A DNA stretch of 64,000 bases from an uncultured Methanobrevibacter sp. (GCF_902764455.1 NZ_CACWVY010000018.1:1-64000); one strand, 5' to 3'. Counted from the stretch's first letter, positions 27,758-37,964 are shown. Translations and numbers: made by a program. Notes: generated from the sequence alone by a model not told the origin.

Positions 27758-29682
27758 TCTACCCACCCGTTATATTTTATAATTAGCATAGTTATATCAT
27801 CATATTGTTCGCTGTTATTGTAAAATTTATCAATGTCTTTGGTAATTTCATTTATTATATCGTTTAATTTTTTATTTTTATTTTTATTAATTATTTCTTT
27901 TAAACGATTTTCACCATAAAATTCATTATAATTATCATTTGCTTCTGTAACTCCGTCAGTATATAAAAATATCAGATCTCCGGCATTTAAATTAATTTCA
28001 TGCTCGTTATACTGGATTCCTTCCATTCCACCAATGACAAGATTCGGATGGGTTTTCATGTATTCAAAATTATTGGAATCGTGTTTAATCAATGGTTGAT
28101 TGTGCCCCGCATTAACATAGGATAATTTTCCAGTTTTTAAGTTTAATTTTCCAAGCCAGATTGTTACAAATAATTCTTCGTCATTTCTTTCATAAGCTAA
28201 ATTATTTACTTTTTCAATCACTTGTGATAAATCCTCATTGAATTTTGCATGATTTTCAATTAAATACATTGTTTTAACCATGAATAATGTTGAGGGAATT
28301 CCTTTACCACTAACATCGCCGATGACAAAATATATATTGTCTTCATTGATTTTGAAATAATCATAAAAGTCTCCTCCAGCTTCTCTTGCAGGTTTCATAT
28401 ATGCATAGATTTCAAATGATTCATTTTTTGCAATTTCATCGAAATTTTTTGGCAGCATATTTGATTGTATTTGGCTTGCCACATCAAATTCTGTTTTAAA
28501 TTTTTCTTTTTCGGAAGTTGTTATTTGGAGTTGATTTAAATTAGTTCTAATTTTATCATATAATGTTACAAATGAGTTAACTAACAATCCGATACTGTCA
28601 TCATTTGTTATGTATTTCTTTAATTTATGTACTGATTCAACTTTATTTTTAGTTTTAAAGTAATTATCTGCAGTATCTATCATGGCATAAAGCGGATTAG
28701 TTATTGTTTTTTCAATGAATCGGATAAAGATTAATGAAACTAATAATATAAGCACGCTTGTGAATGAAAGAATGATTAAAATCTGATATGATGGATCTAT
28801 TTTAGGAACATATGATAAAATTAACACATGGAAATAGTTAAAGTTCAATATTATTGTCAAAGTTATAATAGCTAAGAAAACTAATATCATTTCCTCAATA
28901 ATTGAATAATTGTCATTTGTTGGTTCAACTGTCACGTCGAAAGTATTGAAATATAATAGTATTGAAGTAATTATTGTAACAAAATTGAAAAAATACCTTA
29001 GGGATTTGATATTTATAATAAACTCCTTAAGTAGGAAATAACCTACGCATATTAAAAGTACTGCTAAAAGATAATTTTGATTAATATTGATTTTTGTAAT
29101 CTTCTTTTTAGGAGTTTGTAAAGGTATTTTAAGGATATTGAAAGAACTAATTAGCAATAATCCGAATATTATAGTAAACGTAATAATATTTAACATGTAA
29201 GGTACATTAAAGTTTACATCTGAAATGGAATAGGAATAATTTAAATTATGGAAAAGTGAAAATGATATAACTAAAAATGAGAAATATACGATTGAAATTA
29301 GTATTGTTATTGATAAAAATTTGATAATATTATAAGTTGAATTAAATCTGGGAGTATCTTTTTTTCCTCTATTGAATGTAGTATACCATAATCTATATGT
29401 TAATACTGAAATAAAAAATGTGATTATAAAATCGATAAAAGGTGCAGGTAGTCCTATTCCTTCAAGCAGTTCTCCGACTAATGTTCCTAATGCAAAACCT
29501 AAAGCACCCATTGGACCAAACATTAAACCAAAAATTGGGCCAAGAGCAATATCTGCATATATGTAATAGCCCCCTATATGTTGAACTTCAAAAAGATAAT
29601 TAAATATCAATTCAACTGTAAATGTGAAAAGGATAATAAACCATTTTTTGGTAAATAATTTTTTAATTATAGTGGAGTCCAT
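27754..29682 (-). CDS. Membrane sensor with SpoIIE/RsbU-type PP2C phosphatase (copy 2)
   Basis: This 642-residue paralogue of the next gene has the same layout: a multi-pass N-terminus (with GPIFGLMFGPMGALGFALG near residue 50, reminiscent of small-molecule-binding membrane domains), further membrane segments to about 330, a linker, and a PP2C domain with GGDFYDYF, VIGDVSGKG, LYTDGVTEA and YDDITMLII. All metal-binding Asp residues look intact. Two phosphatases with different membrane parts imply two input signals acting on a common target. It is transcribed divergently from the sensor-kinase gene across about 100 bp containing TATATATACATATTTATATA. Confidence 0.85.
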   Translation of the reverse strand: MDSTIIKKLFTKKWFIILFTFTVELIFNYLFEVQHIGGYYIYADIALGPIFGLMFGPMGALGFALGTLVGELLEGIGLPAPFIDFIITFFISVLTYRLWYTTFNRGKKDTPRFNSTYNIIKFLSITILISIVYFSFLVISFSLFHNLNYSYSISDVNFNVPYMLNIITFTIIFGLLLISSFNILKIPLQTPKKKITKININQNYLLAVLLICVGYFLLKEFIINIKSLRYFFNFVTIITSILLYFNTFDVTVEPTNDNYSIIEEMILVFLAIITLTIILNFNYFHVLILSYVPKIDPSYQILIILSFTSVLILLVSLIFIRFIEKTITNPLYAMIDTADNYFKTKNKVESVHKLKKYITNDDSIGLLVNSFVTLYDKIRTNLNQLQITTSEKEKFKTEFDVASQIQSNMLPKNFDEIAKNESFEIYAYMKPAREAGGDFYDYFKINEDNIYFVIGDVSGKGIPSTLFMVKTMYLIENHAKFNEDLSQVIEKVNNLAYERNDEELFVTIWLGKLNLKTGKLSYVNAGHNQPLIKHDSNNFEYMKTHPNLVIGGMEGIQYNEHEINLNAGDLIFLYTDGVTEANDNYNEFYGENRLKEIINKNKNKKLNDIINEITKDIDKFYNNSEQYDDITMLIIKYNGWVE

Positions 29683-29785
29683 TGATACTATCTTTAATAA
29701 ACCTTATATATATACATATTTATATATAATTTTGTCAAGGATATAATGGTATTTTTGAAGTTATTAAATTGGAAGGCTGGTTTTG

Positions 29786-31651
29786 ATGAAGATTGAAAAG
29801 GACTATCTGAATTTAGAAGATGTTTATGAAATTCGAATTTTTAATGCTACTGTAAAGGATTTTTATAATTCAACACCACAGGAATTTGATATTGAAGATG
29901 ATCCAATTCAGGAGTTTCTCAATAATATTTCAGATGAGGTTCATATATTTATTCCATATGAAAATGGAAAAGATTTCATTATCCAGAAATCAAGCGGTAA
30001 TCTTCTTGAGACATACAATTTATCGCAAGAAGATGTAAAAGGCAGACTATTAAGTAAGATTTCACCATTATTTTTTGATAGTTTACATGATAATTTATTT
30101 GAGAGTTATACAAACCACACTACAAAAAAAATTAGGTTTGTATATTATGATACTCAGAATGAATCCATTAAGAAAAGTACTGCAAAAATAGTTTTTTATA
30201 TGGAAAAGATATTTATAATAGTTACGGATGTTTATGGAACAATAAGTAATCCTGAAAGCATGATTGATATAACTTTGGATGAAAACCAAAATAACATAAT
30301 GGAAAATCTTTCGCAAACTGGCAGTTATTATAAAATAAATGGAAAATATACCTGGTCTCAGGGAATATATAATATCATCAATCGTCCTAAAGAAGAATCT
30401 GATGAGCGCCACAATATTGTTTTAGATTTGGCGATTCCAGAGGATAAATATAAAGTTGATAAGATTTTAAATTTCACAAACAAAGAAACTTCACAATATG
30501 ATGAAATTCTTCGGATTGTGGATGGGGAGGGTATTTTAAAACTTATTGAAGTTACTGTTTATTCTTATTTTGATGATAAAGGTGTCTTTATTCGTCAAGG
30601 TTGGATTAATGTCCTTACTCAGAGACATAGTGAAAGTACTGAATCTATTGATTTTTTATTGGATGGTTCAAAAAGCACTATGAAATTAGCTTGGTTAATT
30701 GAACCTTTGAATAAAAAGCTATATAGTTTCTCCAAAGGTTTTTATAATCTGATTGAAAAGGATTACGAGGAATATGTTCATTCCCGTGAAATTTTAAATA
30801 ATATTGCTGAGAAAGAAGTTGTTGATGAAATTATAAAGCTGGCTGATGGTGACATAACTAAGGTTGACGAAACATTGACATATAAAGTTGACGGAGACCC
30901 TCAGAATATAAAGATTGTTAATTTGTATATTGAAAGATTTGAGTATAATAATAATGTGCATAGTCTTGGATTTTTAACAGACGTTACTGAAGAGATGCTG
31001 AAAAAAGAACAATTGATTGAATCTAATGAACGACAGCTAGTATTAATTAAGGAATTGCATCACAGAGTAAAGAATAATTTGCAAATTATTAATAGTTTTT
31101 TAAATCTTGAAAAACGTGCTTATAAAAATTCTCCTGAGTTAGTTATTGAACATATGCAAACACGTTTAACTTCCCTTGCATTGCTCCATGAAAAAATATA
31201 CAATTCTCCAGATTTTAAAAATATTAATTTAAAGGAATGTTTAAGTGATCAGGATGTAAGCACAAAAAAATTAGTTAATTCACCTATGGAAATCGAGTTT
31301 AAAACATATGTTGATGAAAATATAAATGTATCAATTGAAGTCATAACTCCATTGCTCTTAATCATTGATGAACTAACAATGATTGCTATAAGAAACGCAT
31401 TTCCAGAAAAAACGACACTAAAAAAGATAACTAAAAAAGTAACAATGTCTGATAAGGATACTGTGATTTTAACATTTGAAGAAATTGGTATTGGAATTAA
31501 AGATTCAAAGGACATTACTGATGTCATAGGATGTGAAATAATAAAAAGCTTAACAAAACAGTTAGACGGAACTATTACTTCAATAAAAATTGAAAACGGA
31601 ATTGTATATGAATTAGTTTTCCCTATTGAGATGATGCATACAATTCACTAA
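29786..31651 (+). CDS. PAS-type sensor protein with HisKA_2 domain and degenerate ATPase domain
   Basis: This 621-residue soluble protein has PAS-like regions in the first 400 residues (one ends LGFLTDVTEEMLKKEQL), then a HisKA_2 dimer/phosphoacceptor helix (IKELHHRVKNNLQIINSFLNLE region, His pair near residue 429) and a C-terminal HATPase_c-like domain. The ATPase motifs are degraded: the N-box reads ELTMIAIRNAF where ELxxNAxxHAF is expected, so the Mg-binding Asn is missing, and the G1 Asp is replaced (EEIGIGI). No response regulator lies nearby. It may sense a ligand and signal by binding rather than by phosphotransfer. ATG 29786 is preferred over TTG 29783. Confidence 0.75.
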   Translation: MKIEKDYLNLEDVYEIRIFNATVKDFYNSTPQEFDIEDDPIQEFLNNISDEVHIFIPYENGKDFIIQKSSGNLLETYNLSQEDVKGRLLSKISPLFFDSLHDNLFESYTNHTTKKIRFVYYDTQNESIKKSTAKIVFYMEKIFIIVTDVYGTISNPESMIDITLDENQNNIMENLSQTGSYYKINGKYTWSQGIYNIINRPKEESDERHNIVLDLAIPEDKYKVDKILNFTNKETSQYDEILRIVDGEGILKLIEVTVYSYFDDKGVFIRQGWINVLTQRHSESTESIDFLLDGSKSTMKLAWLIEPLNKKLYSFSKGFYNLIEKDYEEYVHSREILNNIAEKEVVDEIIKLADGDITKVDETLTYKVDGDPQNIKIVNLYIERFEYNNNVHSLGFLTDVTEEMLKKEQLIESNERQLVLIKELHHRVKNNLQIINSFLNLEKRAYKNSPELVIEHMQTRLTSLALLHEKIYNSPDFKNINLKECLSDQDVSTKKLVNSPMEIEFKTYVDENINVSIEVITPLLLIIDELTMIAIRNAFPEKTTLKKITKKVTMSDKDTVILTFEEIGIGIKDSKDITDVIGCEIIKSLTKQLDGTITSIKIENGIVYELVFPIEMMHTIH

Positions 31652-31690
31652 TCAAAATATTTTGATGTTTAATATTATGCTGGTAAAATT

Positions 31691-33451
31691 ATGAATTTAT
31701 TAAGTAACGATAATAAATTATTAAATTCCTTTTTTAAAAACTATATTCTTGGGGCAGTAATTGCTGTTGTATGTACTATTTTAGTAGTTATTCTAAATGG
31801 AATAATTATTGGTAACTTTTTTGGTAAAATTGGTCTTGCAGCATTCGGTTTGGCATTACCTGTCCTTTATGCGAATTTGGCAATAGGATATATATTCGCA
31901 TATGGAGGTTCTATTGTTGCATCTAATAATATGGCTGATGAAAAAAGAGTAAATAACAATTTCACAGTAGTATGCATTGTTGCAGCAATTATCGGAATAG
32001 TTTTAACAGTTTTATTATTAATGTTTACGCCAAATGTTGCGCAAATGTTGGGTGCTACTGGTGAATCATTTAATGCAACAGTATCATTGATGAAGGGATT
32101 GTTTTTAGTAATTTTACCATTGATTTTTCTATATATTTTTATAAATTATTCAAGAATCGATGGATATCCGTCATTAGGTCTTTATGCAGGTTTATCATTA
32201 GTTTTATTAAATCTGATTTTAAATTTAGTATTTGTAATGATATTTAAAACAGATATTTTTGGTGTTGGGCTGGCAACTGCATTAAGTGCCATAATTACTG
32301 TACTATTTTTATTGAGTCATTTTCTTTCAAATAGAAGCACATATAAATTCCAAAGAAATTTAGAATTTAAAATGGAATTGTCTCAAGTAATAAAATCAGG
32401 GCTTCCTAATGCTTTAAATCAAATTTATAATATGCTTCGTACTATAATTACAAATTATTTGGGTGTAATGGTTGGGGGATTAATATTTTTAAGTGCTCTT
32501 TCTATACAGTCAAATATTTATTTATTGCTGTGCAGTGTAGGTGTTGGAATTGGATCAACTACTTTGGCATTGGGAGGATTATTTTATGGTGAAAAAGATA
32601 AAACCCAATTGGAACAATTATTAGAAATATCAATTAAATATGCATTATTCATTATTTCTATAATTGCATTAATTCTGTTTATTTTCGCTCCTTATTTTGT
32701 TTATATGTTTGGAAAAAATCCGGAGGTATATGATGTAACAGTAAGAGGCCTTAGAATATTTGCGTGGTCTCTACCGTTTTCAGGATTATGTTTCATTTTA
32801 TTAAACTTTTATAATGCGACACAGCAGTTAAAAATTGCTAATTATATAAGTTTTGCCCATAGTTTCTTATTTTTATCAGCATTTGCAATCATATTTTCAT
32901 TTCTAATGGGGGGTGATGGTATTTGGATAAGTTTTGTATTAGGTGAAATTGTTACTTTGCTTAGTTTACCATTCTTAATTAAATTGAAAACTAAAAAATT
33001 CCCCAAATCATTAAGTGATTTTGTAATAATGGATGAAAATCTGTTTCCCTCTGAAGATACTTATGAAGTATATGTTGAATCGGAAGAGGAGCTGTTAGAT
33101 GTTGTTGAAAATATTGATAAAAATTTGGTGGACGATGATTTAGATGATGAAACTAAATTGAAAATACAACTAATTCTTGAGGAAATGGGTACAGCTATCT
33201 TTGCCCATGCATATAAATCTAAGAAAGATAAATACCTAAATATTAGGATTCTTTATAAAAATACTGAGGATATTATAGTTTATTTCCAAGATAGTGGTGT
33301 TCCTTTTGATATTGAAAAGGATTTTCAGAAAAAAGAAGACTTGGGGATTAAAATTATCAAAAACTTTTCAAAGGATATGGAACATAATTATAATTATAAT
33401 GTTAAACTAAATAACAATAAGATTGTTATTCCTAAAAATTATAATTGGTGA
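31691..33451 (+). CDS. MATE family transporter fused to an RsbW-like ATPase domain
   Basis: Residues about 1-440 are a full 12-helix MATE exporter (for example FGKIGLAAFGLALPVLYANLAIG). Residues about 450-586 are an RsbW/SpoIIAB-like HATPase domain on the cytosolic side. Its G1 loop is present (QDSGVPF), but the N-box reads EEMGTAIFAHAY, with Ala where the Mg-binding Asn belongs, and the G2 glycine-rich loop is reduced to DLGIKII. The domain may therefore bind the STAS partner without kinase activity, gating export. The transported substrate is unknown. The STAS gene follows with its ribosome binding site over this stop codon. Confidence 0.85.
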   Translation: MNLLSNDNKLLNSFFKNYILGAVIAVVCTILVVILNGIIIGNFFGKIGLAAFGLALPVLYANLAIGYIFAYGGSIVASNNMADEKRVNNNFTVVCIVAAIIGIVLTVLLLMFTPNVAQMLGATGESFNATVSLMKGLFLVILPLIFLYIFINYSRIDGYPSLGLYAGLSLVLLNLILNLVFVMIFKTDIFGVGLATALSAIITVLFLLSHFLSNRSTYKFQRNLEFKMELSQVIKSGLPNALNQIYNMLRTIITNYLGVMVGGLIFLSALSIQSNIYLLLCSVGVGIGSTTLALGGLFYGEKDKTQLEQLLEISIKYALFIISIIALILFIFAPYFVYMFGKNPEVYDVTVRGLRIFAWSLPFSGLCFILLNFYNATQQLKIANYISFAHSFLFLSAFAIIFSFLMGGDGIWISFVLGEIVTLLSLPFLIKLKTKKFPKSLSDFVIMDENLFPSEDTYEVYVESEEELLDVVENIDKNLVDDDLDDETKLKIQLILEEMGTAIFAHAYKSKKDKYLNIRILYKNTEDIIVYFQDSGVPFDIEKDFQKKEDLGIKIIKNFSKDMEHNYNYNVKLNNNKIVIPKNYNW

Positions 33452-33455
33452 ATTT

Positions 33456-33752
33456 ATGGACATAGAAAAACACAAAGACGGAAAAAAATTATATATTAAA
33501 TTAACCGGCAGATTAGATACAAAAAATTCTCCCAAACTTAAAGAAGTGCTTGAAAACAGTTTAGATGATGTCGAAGAGTTAACTTTTGATTTATCTGAAT
33601 TAATTTATATTTCAAGTTCAGGGCTTCGAATAATTTTATCTACTCAAAAAACAATGAACAAACAGGGTTCCATGAAAGTAACTAATGTTCAGGATATTGT
33701 GATGGAGGTATTTGAATCAACAGGATTTGTAGATATATTGACTATTGAATAG
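33456..33752 (+). CDS. STAS-domain anti-anti-sigma-like factor (RsbV/SpoIIAA type)
   Basis: This 98-residue protein is a single STAS domain. The phosphorylation loop YISSSGLRIIL (residues 51-61) aligns with the DSSGL loop of SpoIIAA/RsbV, making Ser54 the likely phospho-acceptor; the usual Asp before it is Ser53. In bacteria such proteins bind and are phosphorylated by RsbW-type kinases and are reset by SpoIIE-type phosphatases. All those partners are encoded here. ATG 33456 follows GGTGA that overlaps the preceding stop. No sigma factor exists in archaea, so its target must be another protein. Confidence 0.88.
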   Translation: MDIEKHKDGKKLYIKLTGRLDTKNSPKLKEVLENSLDDVEELTFDLSELIYISSSGLRIILSTQKTMNKQGSMKVTNVQDIVMEVFESTGFVDILTIE

Positions 33753-33767
33753 TTATGAGGTTGAATT

Positions 33768-35903
33768 ATGGATTTGGGCGATATTGATATTACTGAATTA
33801 TCTTTTTCAGAACAATTTTATTTAAATTGTATTTCAAAGGGAAATAATGTTCGTAAATCATTAGAGGTCATGACACAGAATCCCATGAAATATAATACGG
33901 CTTTGTTAATGAAAATTATAAATGATAATGAAGATACCGAATATGGGCAAAAATATGATTTTGCAAACATTAAAAGCATTGAAGACTATCAAACAAAGGT
34001 TCCTATAACTGATTATGATAGTTATGCAGATTACATTTATAGAATGACTGAAAATGGGGAAAAGAATTTACTAACCTCCTATGAAATAATTCATTATGCA
34101 AAATCTTCAGGTACAATGGGAAACCCTAAAAGGATACCTACCACATCTCTTAATCAAGAAATCAATATGAAATATAATTATGATTATCTATTTAATTTGT
34201 TTGCTGAAAAAGTTGGTTTGTACTGGATTAAATATCCCTTTTTAAATTTAACTGAACTTTCTATGTCCAAATTGCCTTCTGGTGATACTTATGGTTCTAT
34301 TTCTGGTAAATTAATGGATGTTTTTGGAAATATGGCCTTTGATGTTACCACATCACCCATTGAAGCTTTAATTCCTTGTATTGGAACTAACATTCGTTAT
34401 ATTCATGCACGTTTTGCATTAGTCAATCCTGATATTTCATTTACAATAACTAGTTTTGTCAGTTTGTTTTTAGAATTTCTACGTTACATTAAAGGCAATT
34501 GGAAACTATTAGTCAATGATATTGAAAAGGGGACCATTGATGAATCCATAAAAATGCCTAGTGAAGTTCGTGAAAGTTTGTTTGGAAAAATAGAACCGAT
34601 GCCGGAAAGAGCAGAAGAACTAAGAAAAATATTTGAAGAAGGTTTTGATGAACCTATTGTTCCTAAAATTTGGCCAAAAATGCTGCTTCTTATAGGATGC
34701 GGATCTGGAGGATTTAAAAATTATCTTAAGAAAATTAAAGAGTTCACGAGTCCTGATTTTAATTTTGCATTAGTCGGATTAACTGCGTCTGAAGGTATAT
34801 TTTCACTTTTTACAGAATTAAACAATCAGAATTCTGTTCTCATACCAGACAGCATGTTTTATGAATTTTTACCGTTGGACGATAATGGTGACTACAGTAA
34901 AATAGTGACTATGGACAAGTTAGAAGAAGGAAAAGAATATGAAGTTATCACAACTAATCTGTCAGGATTTTATCGTTACAGGATGAAAGATGTCGTTCGT
35001 TGTACTGGAAGATATAATAACACTCCAATGATTGAATTTTTATACAGGTTAGACCAATGTTTATGTTTGGCTGGTGAGAAGGTTAACGGAGAGAACCTAA
35101 GAGCAGCAGCATATAAAACAGAAAAAGATTTCGGGTTCGATTTAATAGATTTTTCAGTTTACGCTGATTCTGACTCATCGCCTATGAAATATGTTTATTT
35201 AATGGAAGTTGAGGATTTGCCAGAAGGAGTAACAAAAGATATCATTCAGGAAAAATTGAATGAGAATTTCTGTGCAACAGATTCTGTTTTACGTAATAAA
35301 ATTGAAAAAAGCATAATTGGAAAAACAGAGCTTTATTTCTTGCAACCAGAAACATATTTGCTCTATAAAGAATTGAAAGTTGCTAGAGGAACTTCTCCTG
35401 CTCAAGTTAAACCGCCTAGGATATTAATAGATGAACGGGATGTAAATTTCTTTAATGTTTTAAGAGATGATGAATTAAATCAGATTGATGACTTAAATAT
35501 GGAAGAAATTATTTTAAAATCCAATATAGAAAATTTAGATTTACTTTTATTAAAAATAGATGAATTCATTGACGATAAAGGGGTTTCAATGAAATCTAAA
35601 TTAAAATTGGAGTTAATAATTGAAGAGCTATTTGTAAATATTTGTAATTATGCATATGAAAAAGAAGGAGAAATAAAAATCCAATATGGACTTTTAGAAG
35701 ACCCCTTTAGGATAATAATGAATTTTATTGATGAGGGAGTAGAGTTTAATCCGTTAGATAAAGAGGGTCCTGATTTGACTCTTGATGCAAATCAAAGAGA
35801 TATTGGAGGATTAGGTTTAACTATAGTTCGAAAAAATGCAGATGAAATTGATTATAAATATGAAAATAATCAAAATATTCTAACTGTTGAAAAAATATTT
35901 TAG
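33768..35903 (+). CDS. GH3-family acyl-adenylating enzyme fused to an RsbW-like kinase domain
   Basis: Residues about 1-560 match the GH3 family (auxin-responsive GH3/JAR1-like ligases of the ANL superfamily), with the ATP-binding YAKSSGTMGNPKRIPTT (near 111), TEYGQKYDF near the N-terminus, and FYRYRMKDVVRCTG, equivalent to the conserved 'YRYRxGDxV' segment. Such enzymes adenylate a carboxylate and join it to an amine. Residues about 590-711 form an RsbW-like ATPase with an intact N-box (EELFVNICNYAY), G1 (DEGVEF) and G2 (GGLGL). It is the only ATPase at this locus likely to be an active STAS kinase. Substrates are unknown. Confidence 0.8.
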   Translation: MDLGDIDITELSFSEQFYLNCISKGNNVRKSLEVMTQNPMKYNTALLMKIINDNEDTEYGQKYDFANIKSIEDYQTKVPITDYDSYADYIYRMTENGEKNLLTSYEIIHYAKSSGTMGNPKRIPTTSLNQEINMKYNYDYLFNLFAEKVGLYWIKYPFLNLTELSMSKLPSGDTYGSISGKLMDVFGNMAFDVTTSPIEALIPCIGTNIRYIHARFALVNPDISFTITSFVSLFLEFLRYIKGNWKLLVNDIEKGTIDESIKMPSEVRESLFGKIEPMPERAEELRKIFEEGFDEPIVPKIWPKMLLLIGCGSGGFKNYLKKIKEFTSPDFNFALVGLTASEGIFSLFTELNNQNSVLIPDSMFYEFLPLDDNGDYSKIVTMDKLEEGKEYEVITTNLSGFYRYRMKDVVRCTGRYNNTPMIEFLYRLDQCLCLAGEKVNGENLRAAAYKTEKDFGFDLIDFSVYADSDSSPMKYVYLMEVEDLPEGVTKDIIQEKLNENFCATDSVLRNKIEKSIIGKTELYFLQPETYLLYKELKVARGTSPAQVKPPRILIDERDVNFFNVLRDDELNQIDDLNMEEIILKSNIENLDLLLLKIDEFIDDKGVSMKSKLKLELIIEELFVNICNYAYEKEGEIKIQYGLLEDPFRIIMNFIDEGVEFNPLDKEGPDLTLDANQRDIGGLGLTIVRKNADEIDYKYENNQNILTVEKIF

Positions 35904-36019
35904 TTGTCTTATAATTTAATGATGATTGAAATCCTCAGTTTAAATAACTAAAAAAATTAAAGTTTATATTAGAAAAGTTTGGAGAGATATGAAAAGCATC
36001 ATATCGTTTGTTGGTTAGT

Positions 36020-37342
36020 ATGATTCTTAAGGTAAAAAATATTTCAAAAATTGGCGGAGAGGTAAAAGCGCCTCCCTCTAAAAGTTATTCTCACAGAGCA
36101 GTAATTCTAGCATCATTGGCTAGAGGAACTTCAAAACTCTATGATATGTTATATTCAGAAGATACATTATCTTCAATTAGAGTATGCAGGGCGTTAGGTG
36201 CAAAAATCAATGAAAAAGAGGATTATTTGGAGGTTATTGGAACTGGAGGTAAGCTTCATAATTCTTCTCAAGAACCAATAGATTTGGCTAATTCAGGAAC
36301 TACCTTAAGGCTGATGACATCAGTTTCCGCATTAAGCGATAATGAAGTAATCTTAACTGGGGATGATTCACTTAAAACCCGTCCGATGGGACTGTTGATG
36401 GGTGCTCTAAATCCATTGGGTGTTGAATGTGAATCTTTAAACGATAATGAAAAGGCACCAATTTTAATTAAACCGGGTTATCTTGGTGGTGATACCAATA
36501 TTTATGGAAATGTTAGTTCACAATTCATTTCATCAATTTTGATATCTTCACCTTTATCCAAATATGGTGTCACTTTATATGTTTTGCCTGAATTCAAGTC
36601 CAAGCCATATGTTAACATGACAGTTGACATAATGAGGAAATTCGGAGTGAAACTTCTAAAAGGATATTATTTAAAACATGATAATTGTGATAAGGACCAT
36701 CAAAGCTGCAGAATTGATGAGTTCAAAGTTAAAAAACAAGATTATATTGCCTGTGACTATACAGTTGAAGGGGATTATTCATCAGCATCATACTTGCTAG
36801 CTTTAATAGCAATCAACGGCGGTAAAGCCCGGATAAAGAATTTGTTTAGAGATTCAAAACAGGGAGATAAGTTTATTTTGGATATTCTTCAGAAAATGGG
36901 GGCCACTGTTGTTCGAGGTGAGGATTATGTTGAAATTGCATCTAAAGGTAATCTGAAAGCCATTGATGTTGATTTGTCAAATGCTCCTGATTTGCTGATT
37001 ACTGTTGCAGTACTGGCTGCGATGGCTGAAGGCACTACCAATATTACAGGTGTTGCTCATGCAAGAGTCAAGGAAACCGACAGGATTGACACTACTTGCA
37101 GAGAACTTGAAAAATTGGGCTGCAGATTAACCGAAAGGGAAGATGGAATGAGCATTACTGGTGGTGTGACCTCAGGTGTGGTTGATTCACATGGAGATCA
37201 CAGGCTGGCAATGGCATTCAGTCTGATAGGTCTTAGACATGACATCGAAATTACAAATGGTGAGGTCTTTGACGTGTCATTTCCAAACTTTATTGAAGCA
37301 ATGGCTGAACTGGGCTTTGAATTGGAGTTAAAGAATGAATAA
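36020..37342 (+). CDS. aroA: 3-Phosphoshikimate 1-carboxyvinyltransferase (EPSP synthase)
   Basis: AroA joins shikimate-3-phosphate and phosphoenolpyruvate in aromatic amino acid synthesis. The signature [21 protein letters not shown] is at the N-terminus, [10 protein letters not shown] near residue 95 (cited as NSGTTLRLM), and [10 protein letters not shown] and [11 protein letters not shown] near the C-terminus. ATG at 36020 gives 440 residues; the upstream TTG at 36008 is less likely. Its end overlaps nth by 8 bp. Confidence 0.95.
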   Translation: MILKVKNISKIGGEVKAPPSKSYSHRAVILASLARGTSKLYDMLYSEDTLSSIRVCRALGAKINEKEDYLEVIGTGGKLHNSSQEPIDLANSGTTLRLMTSVSALSDNEVILTGDDSLKTRPMGLLMGALNPLGVECESLNDNEKAPILIKPGYLGGDTNIYGNVSSQFISSILISSPLSKYGVTLYVLPEFKSKPYVNMTVDIMRKFGVKLLKGYYLKHDNCDKDHQSCRIDEFKVKKQDYIACDYTVEGDYSSASYLLALIAINGGKARIKNLFRDSKQGDKFILDILQKMGATVVRGEDYVEIASKGNLKAIDVDLSNAPDLLITVAVLAAMAEGTTNITGVAHARVKETDRIDTTCRELEKLGCRLTEREDGMSITGGVTSGVVDSHGDHRLAMAFSLIGLRHDIEITNGEVFDVSFPNFIEAMAELGFELELKNE

Positions 37343-37964
37343 GGAAGAGCGTGTAATTAAATTAATTGAAGAGTTGGAAAGCGTTTTTGAAATAAGAACT
37401 TTTCTTGACCATGATCCGTACAAGGTATTAATCAGAACCATTTTGTCCCAAAGGACTCGTGATGAAAATACCGACCAGGCTACCAATAATCTGTTTGAAA
37501 AATATCCTGATATTTATGCTGTTGTTGATGCTCCGATTGATGATGTTAAAGAGTTAATCAGACCTGCAGGTTTTTATAATGTTAAAGCAGCCAGAATTCA
37601 GGAGGTTTCACAAATTTTAATTGACCAGTATGGCGGTGAAGTTCCGGATACTGTTGAGGAAATGATTAAACTTCCGGGAGTTGGAAGAAAAACAGCAAAT
37701 TGTGTAATGGTTTTTGCTTTTGAACTTCCTGCAATTCCTGTTGATACTCATGTTCACAGAATATCAAACCGTTTGGGTTTGGTGGATACAAAAGATCCTG
37801 AAGATACTGAAGTGGAATTGTGCAAGATTGCTCCTGAGGAATTGTGGATTAAGCTTAATGATTTGATGGTTCAATTCGGTCAAAACATCTGTAAACCTAT
37901 TTCTCCTCAATGTGAAATATGTCCCTGCACTGACATTTGTGATTATTTTGCCGAAAATATCTAA
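37335..37964 (+). CDS. nth: Endonuclease III (DNA glycosylase/AP lyase)
   Basis: Nth removes oxidised pyrimidines and cleaves abasic sites. The helix-hairpin-helix [12 protein letters not shown] carries the catalytic Lys, and [13 protein letters not shown] holds the catalytic Asp. The C-terminal cluster loop has the exact spacing C-x6-C-x2-C-x5-C ([17 protein letters not shown]) for a [4Fe-4S] cluster. The length of 209 residues is typical. The start overlaps aroA, so the two are coupled. A T8 run follows the stop (37966-37974). Confidence 0.95.
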   Translation: MNKEERVIKLIEELESVFEIRTFLDHDPYKVLIRTILSQRTRDENTDQATNNLFEKYPDIYAVVDAPIDDVKELIRPAGFYNVKAARIQEVSQILIDQYGGEVPDTVEEMIKLPGVGRKTANCVMVFAFELPAIPVDTHVHRISNRLGLVDTKDPEDTEVELCKIAPEELWIKLNDLMVQFGQNICKPISPQCEICPCTDICDYFAENI

